DNA from: Gemmatimonadota bacterium
GTDB taxonomy: Bacteria; Gemmatimonadota; Gemmatimonadetes; Longimicrobiales; UBA6960
DNA: 11,869 bases
Assembly (NCBI GenBank): GCA_002712565.1
Contig: PAUA01000015.1
Span: forward strand, 1-11,869
Direction of reading: 5' to 3'
Under the pieces are notes generated by a model. The model searched no databases. It was not told the origin of the DNA and worked only from the letters and a program-made list of their open reading frames with translations. Both the position numbers and the translations under genes were made by a program. Positions 1-7,494 of the stretch are shown here, piece by piece (position 1 is the first letter of the stretch; each line of letters begins with the position of its first letter).

Positions 1-1000
1 GGTTCCCGTTCGCCGCCCCGCGGAGGTCCGCAACCAGGTCCGCCACGTCCAGAAGCGTTGGCTGGAGCTCGGTCGGCAGCTCGTCCGAGATCACGAGCTT
101 CAGCGTCACGATGTCGTCGAGCTCCCCCAGAATTTCTCGGGTGCCGTCGGAGAGCGTGTAGAGGCCTTCCTGAGTGAGATCAAGTCGACCCCGGATATTC
201 CCACCGAGAAGGTTGAGCACGACCACCGTCGCGACCAACGCCGCCGTTCCCGTGCGAAGCCGCCGGTGGGCGCTCCGTTCGGCGCTCAGCCGCTCGCGGC
301 TCATGATGCCGACTGCCATGAACAGGAAGAGTGCAGCTGTCGACACGAAGTAGAGCACGTCTCTGAGGTCCACAACACCGCGGGCCACGTTCTCGAAGTG
401 CCCCAATACGGAGAGATTCGACACGCCGACACCCAGAGACGGCGGAAGTCCGATGAGTACGACGGGTGTGCCGATGATCACGAGGGCGAACGAGGCGGAG
501 ACCGCCAAAATGAAGGCCGTGATCTGATTCCGTGTCAGACTCGACGCCCAAAGGCCGATGGCGACACCTTGGGCGGCGAGCAGTCCCCCACCGATGTACT
601 CCGCCATCATGATTCCACCGTCCGCCTCCGACACTATGAGCAGGCCGAAAGCGGTGGGGAGTGTACCGGCGAGGGCGGCGAGCACGAGGAGCCAATTGCC
701 GAGGAACTTGCCAATGATCACTTCGGTTTCGCGAAGCGGATGGGAGAGCAGCCACTCCAGCGTGCCGCTCCGCCGCTCCTCGGCGAGCGAGCGCATCGTC
801 AGCGCCGGGATGAAGATTGCGAAAAGCCACGGCAGCAGATCGAAGAAGGGCCGGAGCGTGGCGATTCCGGCTGCGTAGATGGTGCGGAATGTGAGGAAGA
901 GCCCCAACGCCAAGAAGGCCACCACAAGGATGTAGGCCGTGGGATGGTCGAAGAAGCTCGACATCTCGCGCCGTACCACGGTCCGAATTCGCCTGATCAT
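1..1000 (-). CDS. ABC-2 permease fused to a GldG-like domain (partial, 3' end outside window)
   Basis: This is the membrane subunit of an ABC-2 type exporter of the GldF/NosY kind. The frame is open for all 333 codons from the ATG at 998-1000 to the left window edge, so the C-terminus is missing. The N-terminal half has the ABC-2 hallmarks: a first hydrophobic helix at about residues 22-38, then EERRSGTLEWLL (74-85), then helices near 94-119, 133-150, 160-185 and 217-232. A further helix (about 251-268) leads without a stop into DLTQEGLYTLSDGTREIL (274-291), which matches the start of the GldG/ABC-type uncharacterised family, so GldF-like and GldG-like parts are one polypeptide. The start overlaps the ATPase stop as ATGA, with GGAG (complement of 1006-1009) 5 bases upstream, so the two are translationally coupled. 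The transported substrate is unknown; similarity to Gld proteins does not by itself mean gliding motility. Confidence 0.85.
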   Translation of the reverse strand, partial: MIRRIRTVVRREMSSFFDHPTAYILVVAFLALGLFLTFRTIYAAGIATLRPFFDLLPWLFAIFIPALTMRSLAEERRSGTLEWLLSHPLRETEVIIGKFLGNWLLVLAALAGTLPTAFGLLIVSEADGGIMMAEYIGGGLLAAQGVAIGLWASSLTRNQITAFILAVSASFALVIIGTPVVLIGLPPSLGVGVSNLSVLGHFENVARGVVDLRDVLYFVSTAALFLFMAVGIMSRERLSAERSAHRRLRTGTAALVATVVVLNLLGGNIRGRLDLTQEGLYTLSDGTREILGELDDIVTLKLVISDELPTELQPTLLDVADLVADLRGAANGN

Positions 1001-1977
1001 TCGGTCTCCGAGTCCTCGTCGGGGGCGGGCGCGCCTTCATCTTCGGATTCGTCCGCGTCGGCCGTCAGTTCCCGGAAGAGCTGCTCGAGCGAAGCCTGGC
1101 CTCGGTGTAACTCCCAGAGCACCCACTGGTGTTCATTGGCCATGCGTGAGATCTCGGGGCGAAGCTCATCGTCCCCCGCTACGGTTAGTTGCACTCGGGT
1201 GCGACCTTCAACTTGCTCCTCAGTATGGGAGTCTACCCCGGGGAGCCTGCTCAGCGCTTCGGCTACGGCAGCACCCTCGGCTTCGACCGTATACTTCGAC
1301 AGGCCCCTGCCGCCGGAAGAGAGAAGTTCCGCCACGGTCCCGCTCGCCACGAGCGAACCGCGGTTGATGATCAGCAACCTGGTGCAGGTCGCCTCGACCT
1401 CCTGCAGGACGTGGGTACTGAGCAACACTGTTCGCTCTTTGCCCAGATCGCTCACCAGGTTTCGGATGTCGACCCGCTGGTTGGGGTCGAGCCCTTCCGT
1501 CGGCTCATCGAGCACCAAGATTTCGGGATGATGAAGGATCGCTGCCGCAAGGCCGACCCGCTGCCGGTATCCCTTCGACAACTCCGAAACCGGTCGAAAA
1601 AAGACGTCATCGATGCCCGTCTCGTCGACGGCGTCGGAGATGGCGGACCTGGCCGCGGCCGAATCGAGCATACGGAGTTGGGCGGCGTACTCCAGGTACT
1701 CCACGACTAGCATCTCCTCATATAGTGGGTTGGTCTCGGGCAGATATCCGAGTCGCGCCTTGGCGGCCGTGAGATCGCGGCTGATCGGCACCTGGTCGTA
1801 GAGGACGCGGCCCTCATCGGGCTCCAACGTACCGGTGAGCATCCGCATAGTCGTCGTCTTGCCGGCGCCGTTGGGTCCGAGAAATCCGACGACCTCGCCC
1901 ATGTCGACCGCGAAGTCGAGGTTTTTCACGGCGACGAGTTCACCGAATCGTTTGGTCACACCTTCAACGGAGATCAT
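997..1977 (-). CDS. GldA-like ABC transporter ATP-binding protein
   Basis: Cytoplasmic ATPase of 326 residues that should power the permease encoded directly downstream. Visible motifs: Walker A GPNGAGKT (34-41), signature LSKGY (133-137), Walker B ILVLDE (153-158), D-loop GLD (162-164) and the H-loop His189 in LLSTH. The Q-loop position reads GYLPE (77-81), with Glu in place of Gln; this substitution is typical of GldA/NatA-like ATPases. After the nucleotide-binding domain comes an alpha/beta C-terminal domain common in ABC-2 ATPases, ending in a very acidic tail rich in D and E. I chose the ATG at 1975-1977 because AAGGGAG (complement of 1987-1993) lies 9 bases upstream and the family begins at MISVEGVTKRF. 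A TTG 36 bases further upstream would only add a basic, non-conserved leader. Confidence 0.93.
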   Translation of the reverse strand: MISVEGVTKRFGELVAVKNLDFAVDMGEVVGFLGPNGAGKTTTMRMLTGTLEPDEGRVLYDQVPISRDLTAAKARLGYLPETNPLYEEMLVVEYLEYAAQLRMLDSAAARSAISDAVDETGIDDVFFRPVSELSKGYRQRVGLAAAILHHPEILVLDEPTEGLDPNQRVDIRNLVSDLGKERTVLLSTHVLQEVEATCTRLLIINRGSLVASGTVAELLSSGGRGLSKYTVEAEGAAVAEALSRLPGVDSHTEEQVEGRTRVQLTVAGDDELRPEISRMANEHQWVLWELHRGQASLEQLFRELTADADESEDEGAPAPDEDSETE

Positions 1978-2266
1978 TCCGTCCCGCTCCCTTCGTGAGT
2001 ACGCTCGGCGCAAAAAAAGCTGGGGCGACGCCTGAACATAAGGACAGAGCCCATCACCCCTTCGCTCCGAACGCTTTCTGACCCGTCGTTCGGTCGAGGC
2101 GGGAGGATTCTAAAAAGGGCTATCGGGGTTGTCCATAGCGCCCGAGAGGCCGTTCGGGTGCTGCTATCCACTCGAGCGTGGCCGGAAGCCGGTTCCCATC
2201 CGGCCCCCGTTGGGCGGGCGACTCCGCTGGTTGGCACCGTTTCGTCAGTGTTACACCTTCCATGTG
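1978..2266. promoter_or_regulatory. Divergent intergenic region between ABC ATPase and CDF transporter
   Basis: These 289 bases separate two divergently transcribed genes and must contain both promoters if the starts chosen here are right. I could not pick convincing -35/-10 pairs on either strand. The region holds a perfect 7-base inverted repeat (2067-2073 and 2087-2093), an A-tract (2012-2018) and a GC-rich leader before the transporter gene. No known metal riboswitch pattern was recognised in the leader. Confidence 0.35.
2067..2093. repeat. Inverted repeat CCGAACG-N13-CGTTCGG
   Basis: The two arms (2067-2073 and 2087-2093) are perfect complements of 7 bases around a 13-base spacer. The repeat lies in the divergent control region upstream of both the exporter operon and the metal transporter gene. 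Centre-to-centre spacing of the arms is 20 bases, about two helical turns, which would suit a dimeric DNA-binding regulator. It could equally be a chance palindrome in GC-rich DNA. Confidence 0.3.
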
Positions 2267-3196
2267 ATGAATCACGGAAATGGCGGTTCCAGCACGCCTC
2301 AACAGCTCAACGAAGCGGTTCGGCGAGGCACACGTGTGGCGGCGATCGGCGTCGTGGTGAGCGCGGTTCTTGCGACCACGAAGATCGCGGCCGGGGTGAT
2401 CGGAAATTCCTTTGCCCTCGTCGCGGACGGCGTGGAGTCGGTGCTCGACATCTTCAGCGGCCTTCTGGTCTGGGGTGGACTCCGGGTCAGCGCGCTGCCC
2501 CAGTCGGACCGATATCCGTACGGGCTGGGGAAGGCGGAGCCTCTCGCCTCGCTCGTGGTCTCGACGGTTCTTCTCTTGGCTGCCGTCGGCATCGCCATCG
2601 GTGCCGCCCAGGAGATCATGAGCCCGCAGGAGGTCCCGGAAAGTTTCACGCTGGTGGTCCTGGTTGGTGTGCTGATCGCTAAGGAAGTGATGTTTCGGGT
2701 GCTGTCGACCCACGGGCGGGAGATTGGTAGCCAGTCTCTGAACACGGATGCCTGGCATCACCGGTCCGACGCGTTGACCTCGCTCGCCGCGTTCATCGGC
2801 ATCAGCGTGGCGCTGACGGCCGGCGAGGGCTTCGAGAGTGCCGACGATTGGGCGGCGCTGGTTGCTTGCGCTGTGATCACGTACAACGGTGTTCGACTGT
2901 TCCGTGCTTCGCTCCGCGAGGTGCTTGATGTGACCGCTCCGAAAGAAATTCGGGACCGTATCCGGGAGATCGCCGAATCCGTGCCTGGCGTCGATGGCGT
3001 AGATTTACTTCGGGTCCGGCAGAGCGGTCTGGCGCTATGGGTCGACATTCATGTCGAAGTGGAGGGTGAAATCTCGGTGCGGGAGGGGCACCATATCGCC
3101 CATCTGGTCAAGGACGGGCTCCTTCACTCGGACCTGCGAATCCTCGATGCCCTCGTACATATAGAGCCCCGTCCGGATCCGCAGCCGGACCCGTAG
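2267..3196 (+). CDS. Cation diffusion facilitator (CDF) family metal transporter
   Basis: Inner-membrane divalent-metal/proton antiporter, 309 residues with the ATG at 2267. The CDF layout is clear: helix 1 near residues 24-45, helix 2 with the metal site in ADGVESVLD (53-61; E57 and D61 spaced ExxxD), the basic loop RYPYGLGKAEPL before helix 3, helix 5 starting with HHRSD (H164 and D168, HxxxD), and a cytoplasmic C-terminal dimerisation domain from about residue 225 ending near HIEP. Together, E57, D61, H164 and D168 would form the transport site; the first ligand is Glu where the well-studied zinc exporters have Asp or His. The metal (Zn, Fe, Mn, Co) cannot be told from sequence alone. No strong ribosome binding site precedes the ATG; GTG 2264 is adjacent, and a TTG start at 2129 is unlikely because its extra 46 residues look nothing like the family. 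Confidence 0.9.
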   Translation: MNHGNGGSSTPQQLNEAVRRGTRVAAIGVVVSAVLATTKIAAGVIGNSFALVADGVESVLDIFSGLLVWGGLRVSALPQSDRYPYGLGKAEPLASLVVSTVLLLAAVGIAIGAAQEIMSPQEVPESFTLVVLVGVLIAKEVMFRVLSTHGREIGSQSLNTDAWHHRSDALTSLAAFIGISVALTAGEGFESADDWAALVACAVITYNGVRLFRASLREVLDVTAPKEIRDRIREIAESVPGVDGVDLLRVRQSGLALWVDIHVEVEGEISVREGHHIAHLVKDGLLHSDLRILDALVHIEPRPDPQPDP

Positions 3197-3214
3197 CCTC
3201 ACCCGCAGCCGGAC
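3171..3214 (+). repeat. Short direct and inverted repeats around the CDF stop codon
   Basis: The 12-mer CCGCAGCCGGAC occurs at 3179-3190 and again at 3203-3214, a 24-base period spanning the stop codon. GTCCGG (3171-3176) and CCGGAC (3185-3190) can also form a 6-base-pair hairpin. No T-run follows, so this is not a standard intrinsic terminator. It may be a small tandem duplication. Confidence 0.4.
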
Positions 3215-3284
3215 TCGGCTACTTCTGGACGAATCTAGGACCAGGACGCCATGTTGATGCTGCGCTTTTCTCGTGGCTTCCCTG

Positions 3285-3289
3285 AGGAG
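3285..3289 (+). promoter_or_regulatory. Ribosome binding site of the TPR gene
   Basis: AGGAG here lies 8 bases before the ATG at 3298 but only 2 bases before the in-frame ATG at 3292. This spacing favours 3298 as the true start and trims two residues from the longer reading. Confidence 0.65.
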
Positions 3290-3297
3290 AAATGGTA

Positions 3298-4920
3298 ATG
3301 GACCGGAGAATCGTGGGTTCGCCCTTATTTGCAGCCCTCCTTTTAGCCTCGCTGGCTCTTGGTGCGGCCAGCCAAGAGAACACCTCTCCGGAGATGCCGG
3401 CGAGCTTCAGCGAGCCCATGCCCTACTACACGATTGGGCTGGGCCCATTCTCCCGCACGATCACGACAGACTCCACAGAGGCGCAGGCGTTTTTCGACCA
3501 GGGCATTCAGCTCGTGTACTCCTTCACTCTGATGGATGCCGCGCGCTCTTTCCGGGAGGCACAGCTTCGCGACCCCAACTGTGCGATGTGCTACTTCGGT
3601 GAGGCCTGGGCTTGGGGCCCCTACATGAACGGTCCAATGGGGCGGGGCGCCCTTCCACGAGCCCAAGCAGCGATCGAGAAGGCGCTGGAGCTGGCTCCTG
3701 ATCATGCGAACCGGGTGGAGCGGGAGCTGATCGACGCGATGGCCGTCCGGTACGTGGGACGCACGGATCGAGCTCCGCAGTTGGCGATCGATACGGCCTA
3801 CGCGGAGGCGATGGGCCGGGTCTACGAGGCCCACCCCGCCGACCTGGACGTGGGATTTTTCTACGCAGAGAGTCTGATGCTGTTGGAGCCCCGGCGGGGG
3901 AATTGGGATATCGAGCGACCCGAAATTCAACGCATCCATGGAATCCTCGAAGAGGTACTGGCCAGGGACATCCGACATCCGGGTTCTTGCCACCTGTACA
4001 TCCATGCCACGGAGTCCACTACCCAACCGAACAAGGCCGAGGCCTGTGCCGACTTGCTGGGCGAAGCGATTCCCGGCGCGAGCCACATCAACCACATGCC
4101 GTCCCACACGTATAATCAAGTTGGTCGTTGGGGTGACGGGGTGCGTGCGAACCAACGCGCGTGGCACTCCGACCAGGCGGCCGCTTACGGTGAGGGCTTT
4201 GCCATCTACACGTCACACAACCTGCACATGCTCCTCTTCGCCGCATCGAACGATGGACAGGGTGCGGTCGCCATTCAGGCCGGAGCCGACTACACCAATG
4301 CCACGGGCGGAGCCCAGTATTACGAGGTGCTCACGAGGGTGCGATTCGGGCGTTTTGACGACATCCTCGCCATGGAGAGCGACGGGACCCAAAATCCGAT
4401 CTTCAAGGGGTTTTGGGACTTTGGGCAGGGCTACGCCCATCTTCGAGCTGGGCACGTGGACGTGGCCCGCGGATTCCTCGAGGAGATCGAAGAGGGGCGG
4501 GGATCGGCTCGGGAGGGCGCGCAGTTCCGGGGACACAGCGCCTCCGATCTTCTTGGAATCGTGTGGGGCATCCTCGATGGAGAGATTGCACGCGAGGAAG
4601 GGCGTACCGATCAGGCCATCGCCGCTTTCGAACGGGCCGTCGCGATTGAAGACGGACTCCGCTACGATGAGCCCGAACCGCTGAACTTCTCAGTCCGGGA
4701 CTGGCTGGGGGCGATTCTCCTGGAGGGCGACCGCCCGGCGGAAGCCGAAGCCGTTTACCGCGCAGGGGTCGACGACCATCCCTTCAATGGGTGGTCTCTG
4801 TTCGGGCTCGAGCAGGCGCTGCGGGCACAGGGGAAGGTCGGAGAGGCCGAGGAGATCGCGAAGATTTTCGAAACCTCGTGGGCACGGTCAGACGTCTGGA
4901 TTCGCTCCTCGCGTTTCTAA
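3298..4920 (+). CDS. Exported tetratricopeptide-repeat protein with CxxC and conserved His motifs
   Basis: A 540-residue protein with an N-terminal signal peptide (MDRRIVG followed by a hydrophobic run to LGAASQ), so it should act in the periplasm or be secreted. It belongs to a widespread family of unknown function built of TPR-like helical pairs. One repeat covers the region around AARSFREAQLRDPNCAMCY; others lie near the C-terminus at QAIAAFERAVAIEDG and EAEAVYRAGVDDHP. Distinctive features are C95 and C98 (CAMC), HPGSCHLYIHATE (H227, C231, H232, H236), HINHMPSHTY (H263, H266, H270) and SHNLHM (H307, H310). These His-rich motifs are too regular for scaffold helices alone and may bind metal or form an active site; that is my inference. 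The CAMCY motif lacks a following His, so it is not a haem site. The gene stands alone, convergent with the next gene. Confidence 0.82.
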   Translation: MDRRIVGSPLFAALLLASLALGAASQENTSPEMPASFSEPMPYYTIGLGPFSRTITTDSTEAQAFFDQGIQLVYSFTLMDAARSFREAQLRDPNCAMCYFGEAWAWGPYMNGPMGRGALPRAQAAIEKALELAPDHANRVERELIDAMAVRYVGRTDRAPQLAIDTAYAEAMGRVYEAHPADLDVGFFYAESLMLLEPRRGNWDIERPEIQRIHGILEEVLARDIRHPGSCHLYIHATESTTQPNKAEACADLLGEAIPGASHINHMPSHTYNQVGRWGDGVRANQRAWHSDQAAAYGEGFAIYTSHNLHMLLFAASNDGQGAVAIQAGADYTNATGGAQYYEVLTRVRFGRFDDILAMESDGTQNPIFKGFWDFGQGYAHLRAGHVDVARGFLEEIEEGRGSAREGAQFRGHSASDLLGIVWGILDGEIAREEGRTDQAIAAFERAVAIEDGLRYDEPEPLNFSVRDWLGAILLEGDRPAEAEAVYRAGVDDHPFNGWSLFGLEQALRAQGKVGEAEEIAKIFETSWARSDVWIRSSRF

Positions 4921-4930
4921 CCGCCAGCGC

Positions 4931-5593
4931 TCAGATTTTTTCCAGCTCCTCGAACGTCTGTAGCCCGCCGTGGAACCACTGTTCCCTAAACGGAACGGAT
5001 GAGATGTCGTCGAGCGTCAATTTCTGGGTCATCTCGTGAGGATGTAGCGTAAGCGAGCCGGCTTCTTCTTCGTGCTCGGTGTGCTGGCCATCCATAAAGA
5101 TATTGACCTTGAAGCGGTCTTCGTCGTTGACGGTGAAGGCGTTGAAGAGGACGGTCTCGGGGGCTCCAGGGAAGTTTGTCACACTCAGGTCGAGGACCGG
5201 CTGGCCGTCGTCGGAGATGCTCAGCGAGAGTTCGTCTTCGGTCTCCGTGAAATCCATGTGCAGGTTCTTCATGTAGTGTGGCAGGTGCCAGCGTTCGATG
5301 GCATGCTGGCGTGATGCATCCGTCGTCACGCCGACCATGAAGGGATAGAAGGCTGCCCGCGGAAGCGGCCTGCCTGCCTCTATCACCGGGGGCACGATGA
5401 CTGACATGACCACTTCGTCGTACTCACCCACCATACTTTCGGTGAACTGGAACGCAGTAATGGCGAGGATACTCCGCTCGTGTTGGACCTCCAACGGCTG
5501 GAGATGGGTTGGGAGGATTCTTCGCGCGTCACTCGTGGGCATTTCGAAGAAAGCACCCACCGCGTTCTTGAAGCCGTATTCCGTCAACTCCAT
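4931..5593 (-). CDS. Acetoacetate-decarboxylase-like barrel protein, probably non-canonical
   Basis: A 220-residue protein without signal peptide or membrane segments, presumably cytoplasmic. The pattern QPLEVQHERSILAITAF (32-48), VGEYDEVVMSVIVPP (55-69), FYPFMVGVTTDASRQHAIERW (starting at 82) and the following paired beta strands resembles the acetoacetate decarboxylase (ADC) superfamily, in which a G-x-Y-x-E segment is followed by V-T-D and a W-x-x-P-K loop. Here that loop reads WHLPHYMKN (102-110): the Schiff-base Lys after Pro is His, though K109 lies nearby. Decarboxylation by the classic mechanism is therefore doubtful and it may be a binding or isomerising relative. GAGGAG lies 12 bases upstream of the ATG, rather far. 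It is divergent from the phospholipid genes (81-base gap) and convergent with the TPR gene (10-base gap). The family assignment is by eye. Confidence 0.6.
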   Translation of the reverse strand: MELTEYGFKNAVGAFFEMPTSDARRILPTHLQPLEVQHERSILAITAFQFTESMVGEYDEVVMSVIVPPVIEAGRPLPRAAFYPFMVGVTTDASRQHAIERWHLPHYMKNLHMDFTETEDELSLSISDDGQPVLDLSVTNFPGAPETVLFNAFTVNDEDRFKVNIFMDGQHTEHEEEAGSLTLHPHEMTQKLTLDDISSVPFREQWFHGGLQTFEELEKI

Positions 5594-5674
5594 AACCCGA
5601 AATTACTCCTCGTTTCCGTGGACTGCGTCGTGGCGCTTGAAGTGCCCCTCCACATGCCGTTAGCGTTCGAACCT

Positions 5675-6517
5675 ATGAAACTAAGAGGGTTTTTGACCGT
5701 CGTCACCATCGGCGGGTTTTTAGTACTTGCCGAGGTGGTTCAGAGGCTGATCATCGTGCCGTTGGCGTGGGCGGGCCCGGCCCGGAAGGACCGCGTGCTT
5801 GCGGTCTGGTTGCGGGGACTTGCGTCCGCGATAATCGGCGGGGTCCGTTCGGTTGGAGGAGGTAAGTTCGCGCCGTTGCCGACGATCCCTTTTGCTCCGG
5901 GCGTGCTCGTGCTGATGAATCACCAGTCGCTTCTGGACATTCCCATCGTAGTGCAATGTGTTGAAGGGGGGTATTTACGTATCGTTACGCGTAAACGGTA
6001 CGCCCGCGGTGTACCTGCCATCTCGCGGCTGATCAAGCTGTATGACTTTCCGCTCGTGGATCCCACAGGTGGGATGAGGGAGCAGGTCAAGGTGCTCCGG
6101 GAGGCGGCCCGAGACCCCCGGGTTCCGATCGTTGTGTATCCGGAGGGAACGCGCTCCCGCGATGGAGAATTGCTACCCTTCCGGCGAGGTGCGGTGGATG
6201 CCCTTCTGCGGCATCGGCAGTGGAAGGTGTATCTGGCGACCGCGGATGGGACTTTGCCGTGTGGTCGGCTCAAGGATATGCTCAATGGAGTCCAGATGGT
6301 CGATTGCCGTGTGAATGTTTCCGGACCTTTCGACACACCTACTGACCCCAAGGATTTTCGCTTCTGGCTCGAGGAGATGGAGGGCCGGATGCGGAAGGAC
6401 CTCACGGAGCTACGGAGCCCGGCCGCGGTCTCCAACCGGACCCCGGAGACACACGGGGTGGAAACGTCCCGAGCCGAGGCGTCCAAAGCTGAGCCCGTGA
6501 CCGAGCGACCGGAATGA
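5675..6517 (+). CDS. plsC: PlsC-type 1-acylglycerol-3-phosphate acyltransferase
   Basis: Membrane-bound acyltransferase expected to transfer an acyl chain to lysophosphatidic acid, yielding phosphatidic acid. Of 280 residues, the first 30 or so form a hydrophobic anchor. The two diagnostic motifs are present: NHQSLLD with H83 and D88 (HX4D, catalytic) and YPEGTRSRDG with E157 (EGTRS, glycerophosphate binding), followed by FRRGAVDALL. The last 35 residues are polar, E/A/T-rich and probably disordered. I preferred ATG 5675 (MKLRGFL) because it leads directly into the anchor; ATG 5654 is possible and neither has a good ribosome binding site. Frames starting further upstream would overlap the divergent gene. 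Its stop overlaps the next start as ATGA, so it begins a three-gene phospholipid unit. The substrate could also be another lysophospholipid. Confidence 0.88.
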   Translation: MKLRGFLTVVTIGGFLVLAEVVQRLIIVPLAWAGPARKDRVLAVWLRGLASAIIGGVRSVGGGKFAPLPTIPFAPGVLVLMNHQSLLDIPIVVQCVEGGYLRIVTRKRYARGVPAISRLIKLYDFPLVDPTGGMREQVKVLREAARDPRVPIVVYPEGTRSRDGELLPFRRGAVDALLRHRQWKVYLATADGTLPCGRLKDMLNGVQMVDCRVNVSGPFDTPTDPKDFRFWLEEMEGRMRKDLTELRSPAAVSNRTPETHGVETSRAEASKAEPVTERPE

Positions 6518-7494
6518 GTCGAGTCGGTGGGCAGCCTGCACAACGATTAGCCCGGTCGCTCGCGGAGGTGGCCGGCTCACAACTCCGAGCGGTGCTGCTC
6601 TACGGGTCCCACCTGTTCGGGGGCGTTCCGGACCGATATAGCGCATACGATCTGGTGGTCGTCGTCGAGGAATACGTCGGGACGTATCAGGCGCTGCGCG
6701 GGCGTGGCTTCACCCACCGGCCGCCCAGGCTCATGGCGTTGCTCGCATGGTGCTTGCCCCCGAACGTGATCGCCTATTCACCGGAGGGTGAGGACGGGCC
6801 GATCGCCAAGTGCCTGATCATCAACGCGCGCGATTTTGAGCGCGAGCTTTCGGCGCGGTCGCGAGACCACTTCATGATCTCCCGTATGATTCAGGACCTT
6901 GGGGTCCTGTATGTAAAGGATGCGACCACTGAGCAGTGGCTCGAGAACTGTTTGGCGGCGGCGCGAAGGACGGTTCTCGATTGGGCGGTGCCGTATGTGG
7001 CCACTCCCTTCACCGCCGAAACGCTGGCCCGTGAGATGATCGCCATATGTTATCGCAGTGAGATCCGCCCTGAGTCGGGTGCGCGGGCCAGTTCGGTCTT
7101 CGAGGCCCAACGTGCCTACCTCGTGGAGACATACGAGAAGCTGCTCGCGGATGCGTCTAGCGAGAGGCTGGTCGTGCGCGAAGGGGACGGGTGCCGCTCC
7201 GCCTATAGGCCGGGGTGGTTGGCTCGGACGAGGAGGTTCATGTACTTCACCTTCAGCAAAATCAGGGTGACGGCTCGGTGGCTCAAGCACGTGCTGACCT
7301 TCGAGGACTGGCTTTCGTACACGCTACGCAAGGTGGAGCGCCGAACGGGGATGAGGGTCGAGTTGACCGCTCTGGAGAGGCGCCTGCCCCTCATTTTCGC
7401 ATGGCCTCGCCTGTTTCGTGTGCTTCGTAACCGGCCTGCCGAAGAGGCCGCATCAGGGCGTGCGCTTCCTCCCGGGTCTGGGGGGGATACGTGA
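6514..7494 (+). CDS. Tam41/Mmp37-like CDP-diacylglycerol synthase (phosphatidate cytidylyltransferase)
   Basis: Likely converts phosphatidic acid and CTP to CDP-diacylglycerol at the inner membrane surface. The 326-residue protein has a nucleotidyltransferase core: LLYGSHLFGG (28-37) matches the YGSGVF motif of Tam41, and YSAYDLVVVV (42-51) supplies a single Asp (D46) where ordinary nucleotidyltransferases have D-x-D; Tam41 proteins also use this MVDFI-like form. Further correspondences are KCLIIN (99-104; IKYGVI in Tam41), SRMIQ (123-127; GRLQKP) and YRSEIRPES (180-188; YMGDFRM) followed by a helix ending YEKLL. No transmembrane helices are seen, as expected for this peripheral enzyme and unlike CdsA, which has many. 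The context is strong: it overlaps plsC upstream and a CDP-alcohol phosphatidyltransferase downstream by 4 bases each, so it sits between the makers of its substrate and the user of its product. Assignment rests on motifs recalled by eye. Confidence 0.75.
   Translation: MSRVGGQPAQRLARSLAEVAGSQLRAVLLYGSHLFGGVPDRYSAYDLVVVVEEYVGTYQALRGRGFTHRPPRLMALLAWCLPPNVIAYSPEGEDGPIAKCLIINARDFERELSARSRDHFMISRMIQDLGVLYVKDATTEQWLENCLAAARRTVLDWAVPYVATPFTAETLAREMIAICYRSEIRPESGARASSVFEAQRAYLVETYEKLLADASSERLVVREGDGCRSAYRPGWLARTRRFMYFTFSKIRVTARWLKHVLTFEDWLSYTLRKVERRTGMRVELTALERRLPLIFAWPRLFRVLRNRPAEEAASGRALPPGSGGDT

Noticed and set aside
266..1531. Long plus-strand open frame opposite the ABC transporter genes
   Set aside because: Its product is low-complexity and resembles no family, while the opposite strand encodes clear permease and ATPase motifs. 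It is an antisense artefact of GC-rich codon use.
2008..2050. Minus-strand terminator or attenuator with a 7-T run before the ABC ATPase gene
   Set aside because: The T-run (complement of 2012-2018) is real, but the only stem before it is 3-4 pairs, too weak to call.
2129..2266. N-terminal extension of the CDF transporter from a TTG codon
   Set aside because: The 46 extra residues are Arg/Pro-rich without family similarity, and the ATG at 2267 gives a normal CDF N-terminus.
2094..2266. Metal or cobalamin riboswitch in the CDF leader
   Set aside because: The leader is GC-rich and could fold, but none of the conserved boxes I know for the cobalamin, NiCo or Mn riboswitches are present.
3580..3594. 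Haem-binding CxxCH in the TPR protein
   Set aside because: The residue after the second Cys is Tyr, not His.
4921..4930. Bidirectional terminator between the convergent TPR and ADC-like genes
   Set aside because: Only 10 bases separate the stops and no stem-loop is visible. The T-run at 4936-4941 lies inside the last codons of the minus-strand gene and has no GC stem next to it.
5480..5674. Upstream extension of the PlsC-type acyltransferase
   Set aside because: It would run antisense through the start of the divergent gene and adds no membrane anchor or conserved residues; the anchor begins at 5675.
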